Below, piece after piece: positions 10,785-21,807 of a stretch of 64,000 bases of DNA. Within the stretch, counting starts at the first letter, position 1. Each line of letters begins with the position of its first letter. The stretch comes from Microstegium vimineum (lineage: Eukaryota; Streptophyta; Magnoliopsida; Poales; Poaceae), in the NCBI GenBank assembly GCA_022036555.1, contig CM039133.1, positions 44,282,718 through 44,346,717 on the forward strand, in the 5' to 3' direction. The notes beneath the pieces are model-generated. The model was not told where the DNA came from and ran no database searches. It saw only the letters and a program-made list of their open reading frames with translations. The translations under genes were made by a program, and so were the position numbers.

Positions 10785-11557
10785 ATGGCTCCACCATGCA
10801 ACAATGGCAAGTTGCCACTCGTTCCTAGCAACGGAAGTCCTTCCAAGACCCGAGACCTCATCAACTCCGACGCCATGATCGTCGAGGTCCTCGAGGTGAC
10901 ACCTCTGGCCATGGCACCACCGCCCGCACTGCCAACCACTCCTCTAGGGGGTCGGCCGGCCGGGCAGTGGAGCTCAGAGCGGATGCGGACCATCGCTCGG
11001 TCGATGTCTCCGCACCGCAACCTCAACAAGCCTGCTGCGCGACCGGTGACGCCCAAAAGGCCGACAACCGGTCAAATTGGGCGGAAGAAGGCGCCCATCT
11101 TCTCCACCAATGGCGACACAAGTACGGGTTACACCCACTCGTACTCTCCATCAACACCACCAGGGATGAGGATTCAGTAGGCTCAAGGAGGACCAGGGAG
11201 AGGCAAGGTGCTCATCCCTCCTCTCACCTCCGAGGAGAGGAGGGGGTGCGCAGATCGCTTGAGACGGAGGAGTCTCGCAAGTCGGTCCGACGGACTAGCA
11301 GGACGCCATCCATCTCTGGCCCTCCAGGACAGTTCAAGGACGAAGATGAAGAGAGTGATATGGAGAAACTGCTCCACGTACTGGCTAGGCTTAGAGAAAA
11401 TAATACTAAATTAGCAGAGCGTGCAACAGAGGAGAGGATGCCACGTCTTGATCTAGAGGATAATTTCAAGGCTCTTCGCATTAGCACCAATGCGAAGATC
11501 AAACGTCTTGCCCAAGCCATCGAGAGAGAGGATCTCTTTGACCCTCCATCTCCATAG
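10785..11557 (+). pseudogene. Post-pol ORF of the Athila-like element, env-like position, function unknown
   Basis: Starts with an ATG after a CT-rich leader. The first part is Pro/Ser/Arg-rich with no domain I recognise. A +1/-1 shift near 11150 moves the reading to the frame that ends at 11557. That second part is charged and predicted helical: DEDEESDMEKLLHVLARL, then NNTKLAERATEER and a final block ending in FDPPSP, with heptad-like Leu spacing (coiled coil). No signal peptide or clear membrane segment is visible, so the name 'envelope' is positional only. Athila-clade elements often have an ORF here; similarity to those proteins could not be tested. Confidence 0.5.
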
Positions 11558-13360
11558 ATCACTAGTCCACAAATAAAATAGGCACTTAGGTTTATTTTCC
11601 AATTATTTTTGTTCATTTCCCTTTCATCAATGTAATGTGTGCCTACAAAAGTTTGAATTGAATGAAAATGTTTGGTTCTGCTGGTATTCTGCCCAGCAGA
11701 ACCCCTGCATTTGATGTCTTCTCTGTCACTGAATTCAGCATGCTCCGAAACAAGTATGGGGGAGGTCGGTCGACACTCCAAATTGTCAAAACACAAAAAG
11801 GATCACTGAATCATGCTGAGCACATCCATGACACGTACCAGAAAAAAATTGGACTAAAACGACCACTTTTGTGGTTCGGCCAAACCAAGTTGGAAGCCAA
11901 AATTCAAAAAGTTCAGAGTACATCAACATTCAGAGGTAAAGGATCCAAATGCAGAGTTTGAAGTGGCCAAACGGCTCCAAAGACGTTCGGCCGAACATGC
12001 TTCTAGGGTCTGGACCCACCAGCCAGCATCCTTTGAATTTCAAACGTCAAATCTGACTGGTTTGCCACACCTCTCCCCTTTTCTCTATACTTTTTCATTT
12101 GTTTATTCACCTTCCCCTTCAAGAATAAAAATGAAATAAAAATAATTTCTTCATGAAACTTATCACTTAGTTTAAATTCCCTTTTAATATTGAATAAAAC
12201 AAGAAGATCGCATCAAAAATTAAATTTTTGAAAAGTGACATGATCTATGATATTTAAAGGGCAAAAGCGTCATAAAGACAAATTCTTGCTTTTTGCTTAT
12301 ATTAGTGGGAAGAACACTTTGATAGGAAGATCATATGGACTAAGTTGTTGATTAATGTGATATAGTCTCGGCTCATGATTCATACCCTTTCTATTTAAAG
12401 TTCTTGGAGATTAATTTTTGAAAATGTCATAAAACCATAATGTCACTACTCCTCTATAGTGAGAAAATCCTACCAAAGCCATAAACATTTATGCAAGTTC
12501 AAAACCTTCCTCAAATGCTTCTTGTATTTGCTTTGATTCTTGTCAAACCTTGTGACCCTTGTTGAGAATTATGTCATAGTTCAAAGATCAAGATCACACG
12601 CATGCCACATATTTCTGCTACTTCTACACTGAAAGTACACAAAACATGCCTTTCATTGACATGATCCATGATCATCCAATAAATACTTTTGAAATAAATG
12701 TTATGATCTCTCCCTATATTCTTCCAAAAAGAGATATGGCTATCATAAATGAAAAATGATGATGAGCAAAGCTCTTCAATTTCAAAAAAAAGAGAGAAAA
12801 AAAAATCTTATCATGATAGCCATGTCTCAAGTAATCTTAAAGTTAGAGAGATCATATACATAGCTAAGGAGTACATGTTAGACCAATACTTTTGTCCACA
12901 CACATGCACATCTTGATCTAGGATTATGACATTCTTCTCCTTGGATCCTTGTTTTGACTTTACAATATAAGTGATGCAAGTTTGCTACATTGATCATCCC
13001 TACCTAAACTCCACATAAGCCTTTAGAAGTAGGAAGATACAAAGAAGGAAAAATCTTTCTGCCTTGGTAAGGAATCATACACCTTGAGTGACTTAGAGTG
13101 CTATAGGAGGAGTAAGATGACTTATGATATTTCTTTTGAAAAATTTATGAAAAACTCCAAGTACTATAATATGATTTGGGAAGATGACTTTGCCTCGAAG
13201 ATTTGTTCCATTTCTCAACCTCTCAAGGATATATGTTAGCCAATACCACATATCCCATTGGTATGAAAAAATGTCTTGAATGAATCTATATGCTTGCTTT
13301 ATACTTTGAATAACATGATCTTATTAGCTTTTAACCTTTACTCGAGGACGAGCAAAGAGG
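11558..13360 (+). other. AT-rich untranslated 3' region of the Athila-like element
   Basis: About 1.8 kb without a coding domain. It contains a second purine tract AAGTATGGGGGAGG (11752-11765) like the one at the 3' LTR, a second GTTCGGCCGAAC palindrome (11985-11996), and A-rich low complexity at 12780-12810. Long noncoding stretches between the last ORF and the 3' LTR are normal for this clade. Confidence 0.6.
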
Positions 13361-13376
13361 TAAGTATGGGGGATCT
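13361..13376 (+). other. Polypurine tract of the Athila-like element
   Basis: TAAGTATGGGGGATCT abuts the 3' LTR start at 13377. It would serve as plus-strand primer in reverse transcription. A near copy lies 1.6 kb upstream at 11752. Confidence 0.75.
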
Positions 13377-14663
13377 TGTTGACGGTAATTAAGAGCTATT
13401 TTGTCACCATCAAAATACCGTCAACATCCTCATTCTCAAAGGAAAACAAACATAACCTGATCATATTATGCAAAATAACTGGTTCCACATGTCCCTTGAC
13501 TATTTGATGTAGGTAATGACAAATGGGGTCTTTTGGGAGCCAGTGGGCCCACTTAGGGTGTCGGCCGACCACCCATGGACCCACCTGGCATCCTTTGCCC
13601 CCATGATGCATGTAACACCCTCAAGAATACTCCTTACCCTTGGATCCAAGTGTATTCACCTCTTAATGGTCCAGATTCACAACACAAGGATCCATGATCC
13701 CACATCAAGGAGATTAACGTGACAACTCAACTCAGAACCAACATCCAAGGCATATGACAAGTGGGACCAGTGCCCAGGAGGCAGAGGTGGCCCACAAACC
13801 CCACAGGGGCTTCGGCCGAACACAAGGTGGGCCCAACCTGGCCACCACTTGGTCCCTGACCAGTGGGCCACGATCTAGAAGGTGCAGAGGGCCCACATGG
13901 CAGCAAGGTGGTTCGACCGAACCACCATAAGGCGGAGCTCTTCAGTATTGTTATGCTAGTTGGAGGAGAGTGAGGAACCTTCTGGAGAAAGCCCCGGGTC
14001 TGTCGGGAATCTTCTCTGGAGTTCTTCCTCAGCGGATGCGAGTCTCTTGTAAGTTTAGCACTTGTAAGTGACTTCTTCTAAGTTCTTTATAGTATTCAAT
14101 GTTCTAAATCTGGTTTAGCTATTATACAACTTTTCACGCTTGATCATCGCTTTGCTCTGAGTAAAGTGCTTTAATCTTAGGCCAAGGTTAAAGTAGTAAG
14201 ATTAGTGTAGACGTGGTGTCTAAGCTTAATCTTGCCTTTGTAAACCGCTTATCGCATGGATTGTTTGTGGATGCTAGTAGAAAGTGATAGCTCTATCTAG
14301 TCTTTGTATTCCACCACGTGTGTAAGATAAGTTCTTAAAAGGTAAGGCTTCAATACAACTTGACGGCGCGGTCCGGTTAGAGTTTTGCCCTCTTTCTGAT
14401 CTATCCCGTCGCCTCCTGCAAGAGAAGGGCCGATAAGGCCAGTATAACCAGTTATCCCTTGTTAGACATCTATGCTATCTTGAACCTCTCAACCCAGTTA
14501 TCATAATCTCCCTTGATCCATCATAGGACATATCTTTAATCCTAGTTAGATCACTATCGTTCCTTGAGGAAAATACAATACCTGGAATACTCCCGGTGAA
14601 GTGCTACATCGGTATAATCTGTGCGCTTGCGGATCTATCCAATAGTCATAAGAAATACCAACA
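13377..14663 (+). repeat. 3' LTR of the Athila-like element
   Basis: 1287 bp, TGTTGACGG...ACCAACA, followed by GTAAG. It begins with the 11-bp inverted repeat also seen at 697. Palindromic TTCGGCCGAA (13811-13820) and GGTGGTTCGACCGAACCACC (13907-13926) lie inside. No coding frame of note. Confidence 0.9.
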
Positions 14664-15776
14664 GTAAGAACCCTTCATCACATTTCTTGTCGAACTTTTC
14701 AAGTCTTGTGTCTTTCTTCAAGATGTAGAATTTGCAACCAAACACTCTAAAGTATGGAATGTTGGGCTTCCATTCAATAGCTCATATGGTGTCTTCTCCA
14801 TCAATGGGTGACAATACAACCAGCTGCTAGAGTAGCAAGCGTTGTTGATAGCTTCGGCCCAAAAGGAGTGACTCACATTGTACTCACTAAGCATAGATCT
14901 TGTCATATCAATCAATGTCCTATTCTTCCTCTCAACAAGGCCATTAGATTGTGGAGTGTACTTGGCTGAGAATTGATGCTTGATTCCAAGCTCATCACAT
15001 AGCTCTTCAACTCTTGTATTCTTAAATTCACTACCATTGTCACTTCTCACTTTCTTGATGGTGATCTCAAATTCATTGTGACATCTCTTGACAAAAGATT
15101 TAAATGTGGCAAATGTATCACTCTTGTCATTAAGAAAGAATACTCAAGTATATCTTGTAAGATCATCAACTACCACAAATCCATACTTGTTGCCTCCAAT
15201 GCTTGTGCTCATCATGCTCTTCTTGGGATGGGTGTTACCAACTTGTTTGCCGGCTTGACAAGAGCTACAAAGTTTATCATTCCCAAATACATCTTTCAAG
15301 CCTATAACTAAGTCATCTTTGATCAATCTATTCAATTGCTTCATCCCAACATGACCAAGCGTTCTATGCCATAACCAACCCATACTTGATTTAGTGAGCA
15401 AGCAAGTTGACAATTGAGACTCACTAGCATTGAAATCAACTAGGTAGAGTTTCTCATATCTAAAGCCCTTAAAGATCAAGTTTGAACCATCTACACTAAT
15501 GATCTCAACATCATCTACTCCAAATATGCATTTGAATCCAAGATCACACAATTGAGCCATAGATAGCAAATTGAAGTTTAAGCTCTCAACTAGCAAGACA
15601 TTTGATATGCTCAAGTCATTGGATATTGCAATCTTACCAAGACCCTTGACCTTGCCCTTTTCATTATCACCAAAAGTAATACTATCAATGCCATCATTGG
15701 TGTTGGAGTTGATTGATTTGAACATTCTAGAATCCCCGGTCATGTGTTGAGTGCACCCACTATCAAGCACCCAATG
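14664..15776 (-). pseudogene. Copia-1 protease, GAG-pre-integrase and integrase core
   Basis: On the minus strand: protease motif LDSGCTQHMTGDS with an intact DSG (about 15755-15765); LLVESLNFNLLSMAQLCDLGFKC; GAG-pre-integrase WLWHRTLGHVGMKQLNRL (about 15380); CSSCQAGKQ; integrase DDLTRYT followed by TGA in place of the usual Trp codon (about 15143); VRSDNGSEF with the second catalytic Asp (about 15045) and YTPQSNGLVERKNRT with the Glu (about 14950). It ends at the GTAAG copy and continues at 696. The same Trp codon is a stop in Copia-3. Apart from the stop and a shift near 14760 the frame is well kept. Confidence 0.86.
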
Positions 15777-15878
15777 CCTTCCTCTGGCTTTGTAATTTAT
15801 CTACAAAACAAATTAGTTCTTCTTAGGTACCCATACTTGTTTGGGTCCTCCAAAGTTAGTGACCAAGGATTTTGGCAC

Positions 15879-16715
15879 CTAAATTGCCTTCTTCTTTGGG
15901 CCAACAATGGGTGTGCCAACATACTTAGACATTACACCATCTCTCCCTTTGGTAAGCATATAACATGAATCAAAATGCATGGAGGTGGTTTTAGCAAACT
16001 TGGTTTGGCTCATGTTAAGTTTGCAATATTGGTCAACATGCCCCACTTGCTTGCAACTATTGCAAAACCGACCATTGCTTCTCATAAAGCTAGGCTTTGG
16101 AGTCACAAAGGCCGCCTTGCCTTTCTTGGGGGTATAGCCAAATCCCTCTTTGCTAAGGGAGAACCTTTGGCTACCCAAGCACTTTAGCAAGCGGGGATCT
16201 CCACCATATTCCTTACTCAAAGCATGAGTGAGCTCATTAACATCATTTTTCAATTTTTCATTTTCACTCACTAGTGTAGCATCAACCTTTGAGCTCCCAC
16301 TAGTGGATGCGCTACATTGTGTTTTGGTTGGTGCAACAATGATATGAGTGAAAAATGATTCATCAAGAATATCACAAGTTACTCAAATATCACATGATGC
16401 AACAACCTTATCCTTGTTTTGTTCAAGGAGAGAGGAGTGAGCTTTTTCAAGCTTCTAGTGAGTCCTCTCAAGCTTCTCGTGGGCTTCCATTAGCTTCTCA
16501 TGAGAGCCATTGAGCTCATTAAAGGATTGTTCAAGAGCCTTAAGCTTCTTGTTCAATTCTTTGCACTCCTTCCTCTTTGTCTCAAAGCAAGCATAAGTTT
16601 GCTTCATCATGTATAATAGTTCCTCCTTGGAGTACTCCTCTCATAATCACTACTATATATCATCATCACTATCACTATCATCATGAGATTGTACCTTAGA
16701 TGGCTTAGCCATGAA
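15879..16715 (-). pseudogene. Copia-1 gag C-terminal part: coiled coil and second zinc knuckle
   Basis: The minus strand encodes Leu/Lys/Glu-rich heptads (about 16640-16430) and then a frame at 16271-15879 with the CCHC knuckle CNSCKQVGHVDQYC (about 16066-16022), which would bind the element RNA. Frameshifts and stops separate it from the N-terminal gag. The equivalent tail with a knuckle is at 28300-28345 in Copia-3. Confidence 0.75.
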
Positions 16716-17826
16716 TCATGATGGAGTGTCGAAGATGGATGGCTTGTTGTTGATAGCAATGCTTGCCAATGCCTTCTTCTTGGACTTCTTCCTCTCATCA
16801 TCACTAGAGTCATCATCGGAAGAATCACTACTATCCCAAGTCGCCATGTATGATTCACCCTTCTTCTTCTTGGTGAATGATAGCTTCTTCTCCTTCTTAT
16901 CATGCTTGCTCTTCTTCTTCTCATCATCATCACTATGATTGGGGCAATCCGCAGTCATGTGATCGGTGCTCTTGCACTTGTAGGATCTTCTTACATATTC
17001 CTTGTTCTTGAAGTTGTCTCTTCTCTTTCTAGCACCATAGCCCTTCTTCTTCATAAATTTGCCAAACTTGTGCACAAAGAGGGCCATCATCTCATCATAA
17101 ATGTCACTTGCTTCTTCTTCATCACTTGAGCCTTGCTTTCTTGCTTTGGTCTTGCCCTTGGATGATGAAGCCTTGAATGCTAAGCTCTTCTTTTTCTTCT
17201 CTTCTTCCTTGACCTCTTCTTCATCACTTTCTTCATTATACTGCTCTTCGGTCATGATTTCTCCAAGCACTTCATTGGGAGTGATGTTGGTCAAACCATC
17301 TCTCCTAATTATTTGCCTCAAGGTTTTGTATTTCTTGGGCAAACAACCAAGAAACCGGTTTGAGAAGTCTTCATCCTTCACCTTCTCACCCAAGCAATTG
17401 AGATCATTGATGATCACTTGGAGCCTATGGAACATCTCTGGGATAGACTCATCATCCTTCATCTTGAAGTGAGATAGCTTGTCATTGAGCATGTACAACT
17501 TGGCATTCTTCATGGTTGTGGTGCCCTCATATGTATCCTCAAGTCTCTTCCACACTTCACTTGCCTTCTCAAGATCTTTGATTTGCTCAAACACCTTGGA
17601 ATCAATGTCATTGTAGATCACATTGAGAGCCATAGTGTTGCATTGTCGGTTCTCTTGCTCTCTCGGTGTGGGAGCGGCTTCATCAAGAATGACAAAGTCA
17701 TGTTCGGTTACACTCCACACCTTCTCATGTATTGAGCCTACTCATCTTTCTCTTCTAATAATCAAATGATGTGTCATCAAACATTGGTGGTTTGCTTCCC
17801 ACATCGTTGAATGATATTTGAGCCAT
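16716..17826 (-). pseudogene. Copia-1 gag N-terminal part, UBN2-type
   Basis: An ATG at 17826 opens MAQISFNDVGSKPPMFD, with early stops near 17757 and 17725, and is then open to 16716. The core matches the gag-polypeptide (UBN2) pattern: VFEQIKDLEKASEVWKRLED, the LSHFKMKDDESIPEMFHRLQ block, and CLPKKYKTLRQII. It is followed by acidic/lysine-rich segments. The zinc knuckle at about 16990-16946 reads S-x2-C-x4-H-x4-C, so the first Cys appears lost. Followed upstream by the PBS and LTR, which supports this start. Confidence 0.82.
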
Positions 17827-17872
17827 CACTAACACTGAAGCTTGTTAAGCCTTGATAATAGCGGTGACCACG

Positions 17873-17884
17873 GCTCTGATACCA
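17873..17884 (-). other. Primer binding site of Copia-1
   Basis: The minus-strand sequence TGGTATCAGAGC is complementary to the 3' end of plant initiator-Met tRNA. It lies two bases from the LTR at 17887, as expected for Ty1-copia. Confidence 0.9.
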
Positions 17885-17886
17885 CT

Positions 17887-19568
17887 TGAAAGGTCCTAGA
17901 TGGCTAGAGGAGGGTGAATAGCCTAACAAAAAATCTACAAATCACTAGAGCAAAGGTTAGTATAACACTTGAGCGAAGCCTTTTGCTCTAGCTCTACTAG
18001 GGATGCAAAGCCACCTATCCAAGAAATTCTAGTTAGTTAAGTGCGTAACAAACAATAGCAAGATCCTAATGCACTTAACACAAGCTAGCAAGAACAACGA
18101 ACAAAGAGCTAAACTAGCAAGCTAACTAGACAAGAAATGGAAGAAACTAAATACAAGATAGGAGGTGATTGCTATACCGATGCATTGTGATGAATGAATG
18201 TCAATATGATGAACCAATCACAATGAATACCAAAGAGTAGCCGGGAGACAAGTTGACACAAGAATTTTTCTCTCGAGGTTCACTTGGTTGCCACCAAGCT
18301 AGTCCCCATTGTGTCGACTACTCAAATGGTGATTCGGTGGCTAATATGCGATCACAAGCCTAGCCCACTACCTGGGCGCCACAAGAATCCACCCAAATGA
18401 GAGTAACTCAATGACACGAGCAATCCACTAGAGTTACCCTTTGGTGCTCCGCCGAGGTGGGTACAAGCCCTCTCACAATCGATGAAGCCTGCCACGAACA
18501 ATCACCAACACGTGCCAAAGCTTCTCCACTGCCAAGCCATCTAGGTGTTGGAAAACACCAAGAATAACAAGAAAAACTGCGGCGATGACGAACACCAAGT
18601 GCTACTATATGCAAATCACTAAGCAATGCACTTGGATGCACTCTATCTCCAACCAGCCAAAAGCCTTAAATAGGCACCCCTCCAAAAACTAGCCGTTGTG
18701 CCTGAGTCGAGGGTGTCGGACGCTCTTTATGTTGGCGTCGGATGCTCCATCGCCAGCGTCCATCGCGCTTCCAGTAAGCATCTAGAGAGGTCCAAAGTCC
18801 GTCAGACGCGTCTGTCGCCCTGTCGTCGGACGCTAGGCAACGCCCGTCGCTTGTGTCAAAGAGTTCTTCAAACCGTCGAACGCTTGCCAGTGTTTTGCTC
18901 AGCGTCCGTCGACATCGTCCGTCGCGGTTCCAGAGAGCATCCAGAGAGCTCCCGAACCCGTCGGACGCGTCTGTCGCCTGGTCGACAGACGCTCTTCAGC
19001 GTCTGTCGGAAAGTCTATACCGAGGCTGAGTTAGGTTTTACCGTCGGACGCTCTGACGCTTTGAACCAGCGTCCAACGCCAGCATCCGTCGCCTCTTTCT
19101 TGACCCTTTCTTGTTTTTATCTCTTCAAGCCTTGCTCCAATGTGCCAAACACTTATGGTACTTCCTTAGAGCAGATGTTTAACATATATTTTTATGTCTT
19201 TTAAGCAAGGCTATGTTACTAGGTGAATTAATGCACATGCATGAGTGACAACACCTAGTAGCACTTGATAACCGTAATCACAAACGTTTTCCCCTTCTTG
19301 ATAGTACAACTATCTATCCTAAAGGTGATCACACTCTCTATAGTGTTTTGATCACTAAACCAAAAATGGCCCTATGATATACCTTTGCCTTGATCCCATT
19401 TTTATTTTTCTCTTTCTTCTTTTCCTTAGTCCATGGAGCACTTGTTTCATCATGATCATCCACCTAGCTCCATATGTCAAGGTGGATCACCCTAGCTAGA
19501 TCACATGCTTAGCACTAGAGTTAGTCCATAGGTTTCATCAATTAACCAAAACCAAACTTGGGCTTTCA
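17887..19568 (-). repeat. 5' LTR of Copia-1
   Basis: 1682 bp; plus-strand ends TGAAAGGTCC...GGGCTTTCA. Its plus-strand start matches the solo LTRs at 29117 and 46425. A TATA-like CCTATTTAA is present on the minus strand at 18666-18674, and upstream of it is the GACGGACGC array (18700-19090). Reading frames here are chance products of that array. Confidence 0.87.
18700..19090 (-). repeat. GCGTCCGTCG / CGACGGACGC array in the Copia-1 LTR
   Basis: More than a dozen degenerate copies of GTCGGACGCT and GCGTCCGTCG in both orientations, at irregular spacing of about 20-40 bp, ending just upstream of the TATA-like box. The two orientations are reverse complements and could pair as hairpins. Confidence 0.8.
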
Positions 19569-19844
19569 ACCGGTCGCACCCCGAGAGAATGGAGAGAGGA
19601 GGCAGAGTGAGTGAGGAAGCGAGAGGGATGCGAATGTGAAAGAGAGAAGACAAGATAGCAACCAAATAAAAGGGCTGCCAAACCCTAATCCACCAGGGGG
19701 GAGAGATGTTCCCATGGCACGTGAGCTCACTAGAGTCAACCAGTGCGGGGTTGTAATGACCCAGACGAACATGGCTGCAGCTGAGCCCAGGAGAAACAAA
19801 AATAGATCTTGTTTCCCGAAGCTGGCTGAGGAATGCTTTAGGGC
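19569..19844. other. Spacer right of Copia-1, no feature seen
   Basis: Non-coding. ACCGG at 19569-19573 would be the target duplication of Copia-1, but the other copy is outside the window. Confidence 0.4.
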
Positions 19845-19853
19845 TTGTTTGTT

Positions 19854-20119
19854 GGGTTTTTTGGATCGCTACCACCATAAATCTTCAAGTTTGGAGATTT
19901 GTCAAATTACAATTCATCTATTTTAAAACTTACCATTATAATTCTTTATTTGTATGATGCTTGTCATTTTCTACGTCTTCCTTATGCCTAGGCCCACTGT
20001 CTAAATGTACATAACTTTCGAATGGACCAAAAACCCCTGTTGCTTCTCTCTAAAGCTGAATTGTAATGACAGACCTCCAAATTGAAGAATTGCAATGACA
20101 GCTATCCAAAAAAAACTCC
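19854..20119. mobile_element. MULE-type MITE with 9-bp target duplication
   Basis: 266 bp. The ends GGGTTTTTTGGATCGCT and AGCTATCCAAAAAAAACTCC are imperfect inverted repeats, and the inverted similarity extends inward for about 50 bp (CTTCAAGTTTGGAG against CTCCAAATTGAAG). It is flanked by direct TTGTTTGTT at 19845-19853 and 20120-20128. Nine-base duplications are typical of Mutator-like elements. No coding capacity. The duplication is low in complexity, which lowers certainty. Confidence 0.65.
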
Positions 20120-20128
20120 TTGTTTGTT

Positions 20129-21807
20129 TGCCTAGTCTAGGGCGATTGGCGGGTACTAGCTCACCCTAGGCAAGTGGTGGCAGCCCCAGCGGTGTAATTG
20201 GGCCTGTTTTTTTTTTGTCTGCCCAAGTAGAGGCTGGCTAGGGGTGGGAATGTGTTTATTTGCCTGGCCCAAGTGTCAGATTTCACAAGTACCACGTTGA
20301 GGTGGTATTTGTTTGCATGCATGGCTTGTGGTGCGCCAGCAACTACCACCAATTCCATCGACTACCGGTTCCAGCAAAAAATAGGCACCCAAATTAACAG
20401 ATAATCCTAACAAAACCTTAATACAACAGTTAAGTGACAATTATAGCATTACATTTTGAGCTTCCATAGCCTTAAACTTGACACTTACAACAAGCACAGA
20501 ACCTCAAGTTGATCCACAAGTACAAGACATACATTAACAGTCCAACAACTAAAATAGTTTTTAAGGGGCAAAGATGAAAAATAAAAGTGTTGGTTTTCTA
20601 GAGGACAAGTCATCACCAGGACACAAGAGTAAAGTTGAGTTGGTTCTTGAGTTGAATATACATGATTATCCAACACATTGGTTGATTACTTAATCAAGCA
20701 TACATGAATATTAATAACACTTGAATATATTAGATTGCATAATCATTAGTCAATCTTAACACATTATTTTTAAGCTGGTTTATTTGCTAGGTATTGTGGT
20801 CATTTGTGATAGTGATATAACAAGCCAAAGCATTAATTTGAGAATAAATTCATGGTGTGAGCAAGGATGGGTACTTGCCTTGAACAACAACAATTTGTTA
20901 TAATTAAAAAGTCGAAAGGAATACTTTTTATATTCTATTTATATAGTATATATTTTTTATAGAAACATTTTATATATTTTTAAATATATATGCAGTTCGC
21001 TACAGGCCTTGATCGATTTGTCTTGGGCCTTCGTGTCGCATGGTCAAAAGGGCAGCCCACGATTCAGTTCCTTCATGCACGGTGCGCCCCTCCAATATAT
21101 AGTCTCACCAAACAAATCTCTGCCTAGTTTCGGCTTAGGAAAGTTTGTAGGGAAAACGTCCAATTTTTCTTCATAAAAAAACTTTGGTGTGTGTCTGTTT
21201 ACTCCGTGAATTATAAAATCAGAAATCTCCCTCATCAAATTTTAAAAATCATTTGTTTTAGCTCTTGACTGGTTTTGGATGGTGGTTTTGCCACAGTGAT
21301 GGTGGTTTTATCTTTATTTTTTTATTTTAATTAAATCTTTAAAAATCATAGTAAATTGCGAAAAAATATGAAATTGAAAATCCAATTTTATTATACCCTA
21401 CATGAGTAGATCTATACAGTAAACATATAATATGATATGCTTTAGTATAGAGTTTTTGTTGTAGCTCGATCTATAATTTTCTATTATTAATTGGAATAAT
21501 TCGTAGGTTCCTAGACAGACGAAGTATATTACAAAAAAGTTAAAGCTAATATGAAGGGAGTAATAGTTTTAGTGTAAAACCATTTCGATTTGTATTCACT
21601 AGCAGATAGTGTATAATTCACATATAATACCCCTCCACTTCAAATGATAAGTGTGTATCTAGTATAATTCACATATAATACCCCTCCACATACACCTTTT
21701 ATCCGTATCTTGTACTCGTTCCAAATTTTAGGTTATTTTGACTTTCTTTAATATTATCAAACATGTCCATGCTACGAGCATCAGTAGGGACTCAAACACG
21801 TGAAGAC
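20129..21807. other. AT-rich gene-free stretch with MITE debris
   Basis: No frame with a recognisable domain. A 28-bp motif (TATAATTCACATATAATACC and following) occurs twice, about 52 bp apart, at about 21610 and 21662. GAAGGGAGTA (21553) and a CGTTCCAAATTTTAGG-type stretch (about 21718) look like worn Stowaway ends or interiors. Confidence 0.5.

Larger units (their letters stand above)
697..14663 (+). mobile_element. Athila-like Ty3-gypsy retrotransposon inserted in Copia-1
   Basis: TG...CA ends flanked by GTAAG. Order: remnant 5' LTR (697-824), gag, protease, RT (interrupted 2983-8088), RNase H, integrase, a 3.0-kb post-pol region with an extra ORF, a purine-rich tract and a full 3' LTR (13377-14663). 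The RT box FMDD, the HFPLPFIDEMLERLA and GYHQIPIHPDDQ blocks and the long region between integrase and 3' LTR are characteristic of the Athila clade. A deletion joins LTR position 128 to mid-gag, so the rest of the 5' LTR, the PBS and the gag start are missing. The left LTR remnant differs from the 3' LTR at one of 128 positions, suggesting a fairly recent insertion. Confidence 0.88.
1..19568 (-). mobile_element. Copia-1: SIRE/Maximus-like Ty1-copia retrotransposon, 3' part outside the window
   Basis: Minus-strand element with 5' LTR (17887-19568), initiator-Met PBS, gag, protease, integrase and the start of RT. The rest of RT, RNase H and the 3' LTR lie left of position 1. It is split by the Athila-like insertion 697-14663; the integrase reading frame rejoins across that insertion once the GTAAG duplication is removed. 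Domain order PR-IN-RT defines Ty1-copia. The gag with an acidic/basic coiled-coil tail and two zinc-knuckle regions, the pol motifs and the long LTR fit the SIRE/Maximus lineage. Stops and frameshifts make it non-autonomous. Confidence 0.85.

Noticed and set aside
18698..19204. 168-aa ORF over the LTR array
   Set aside because: Runs along degenerate GACGGACGC repeats in the Copia-1 LTR; no domain, no conservation in the other LTRs.
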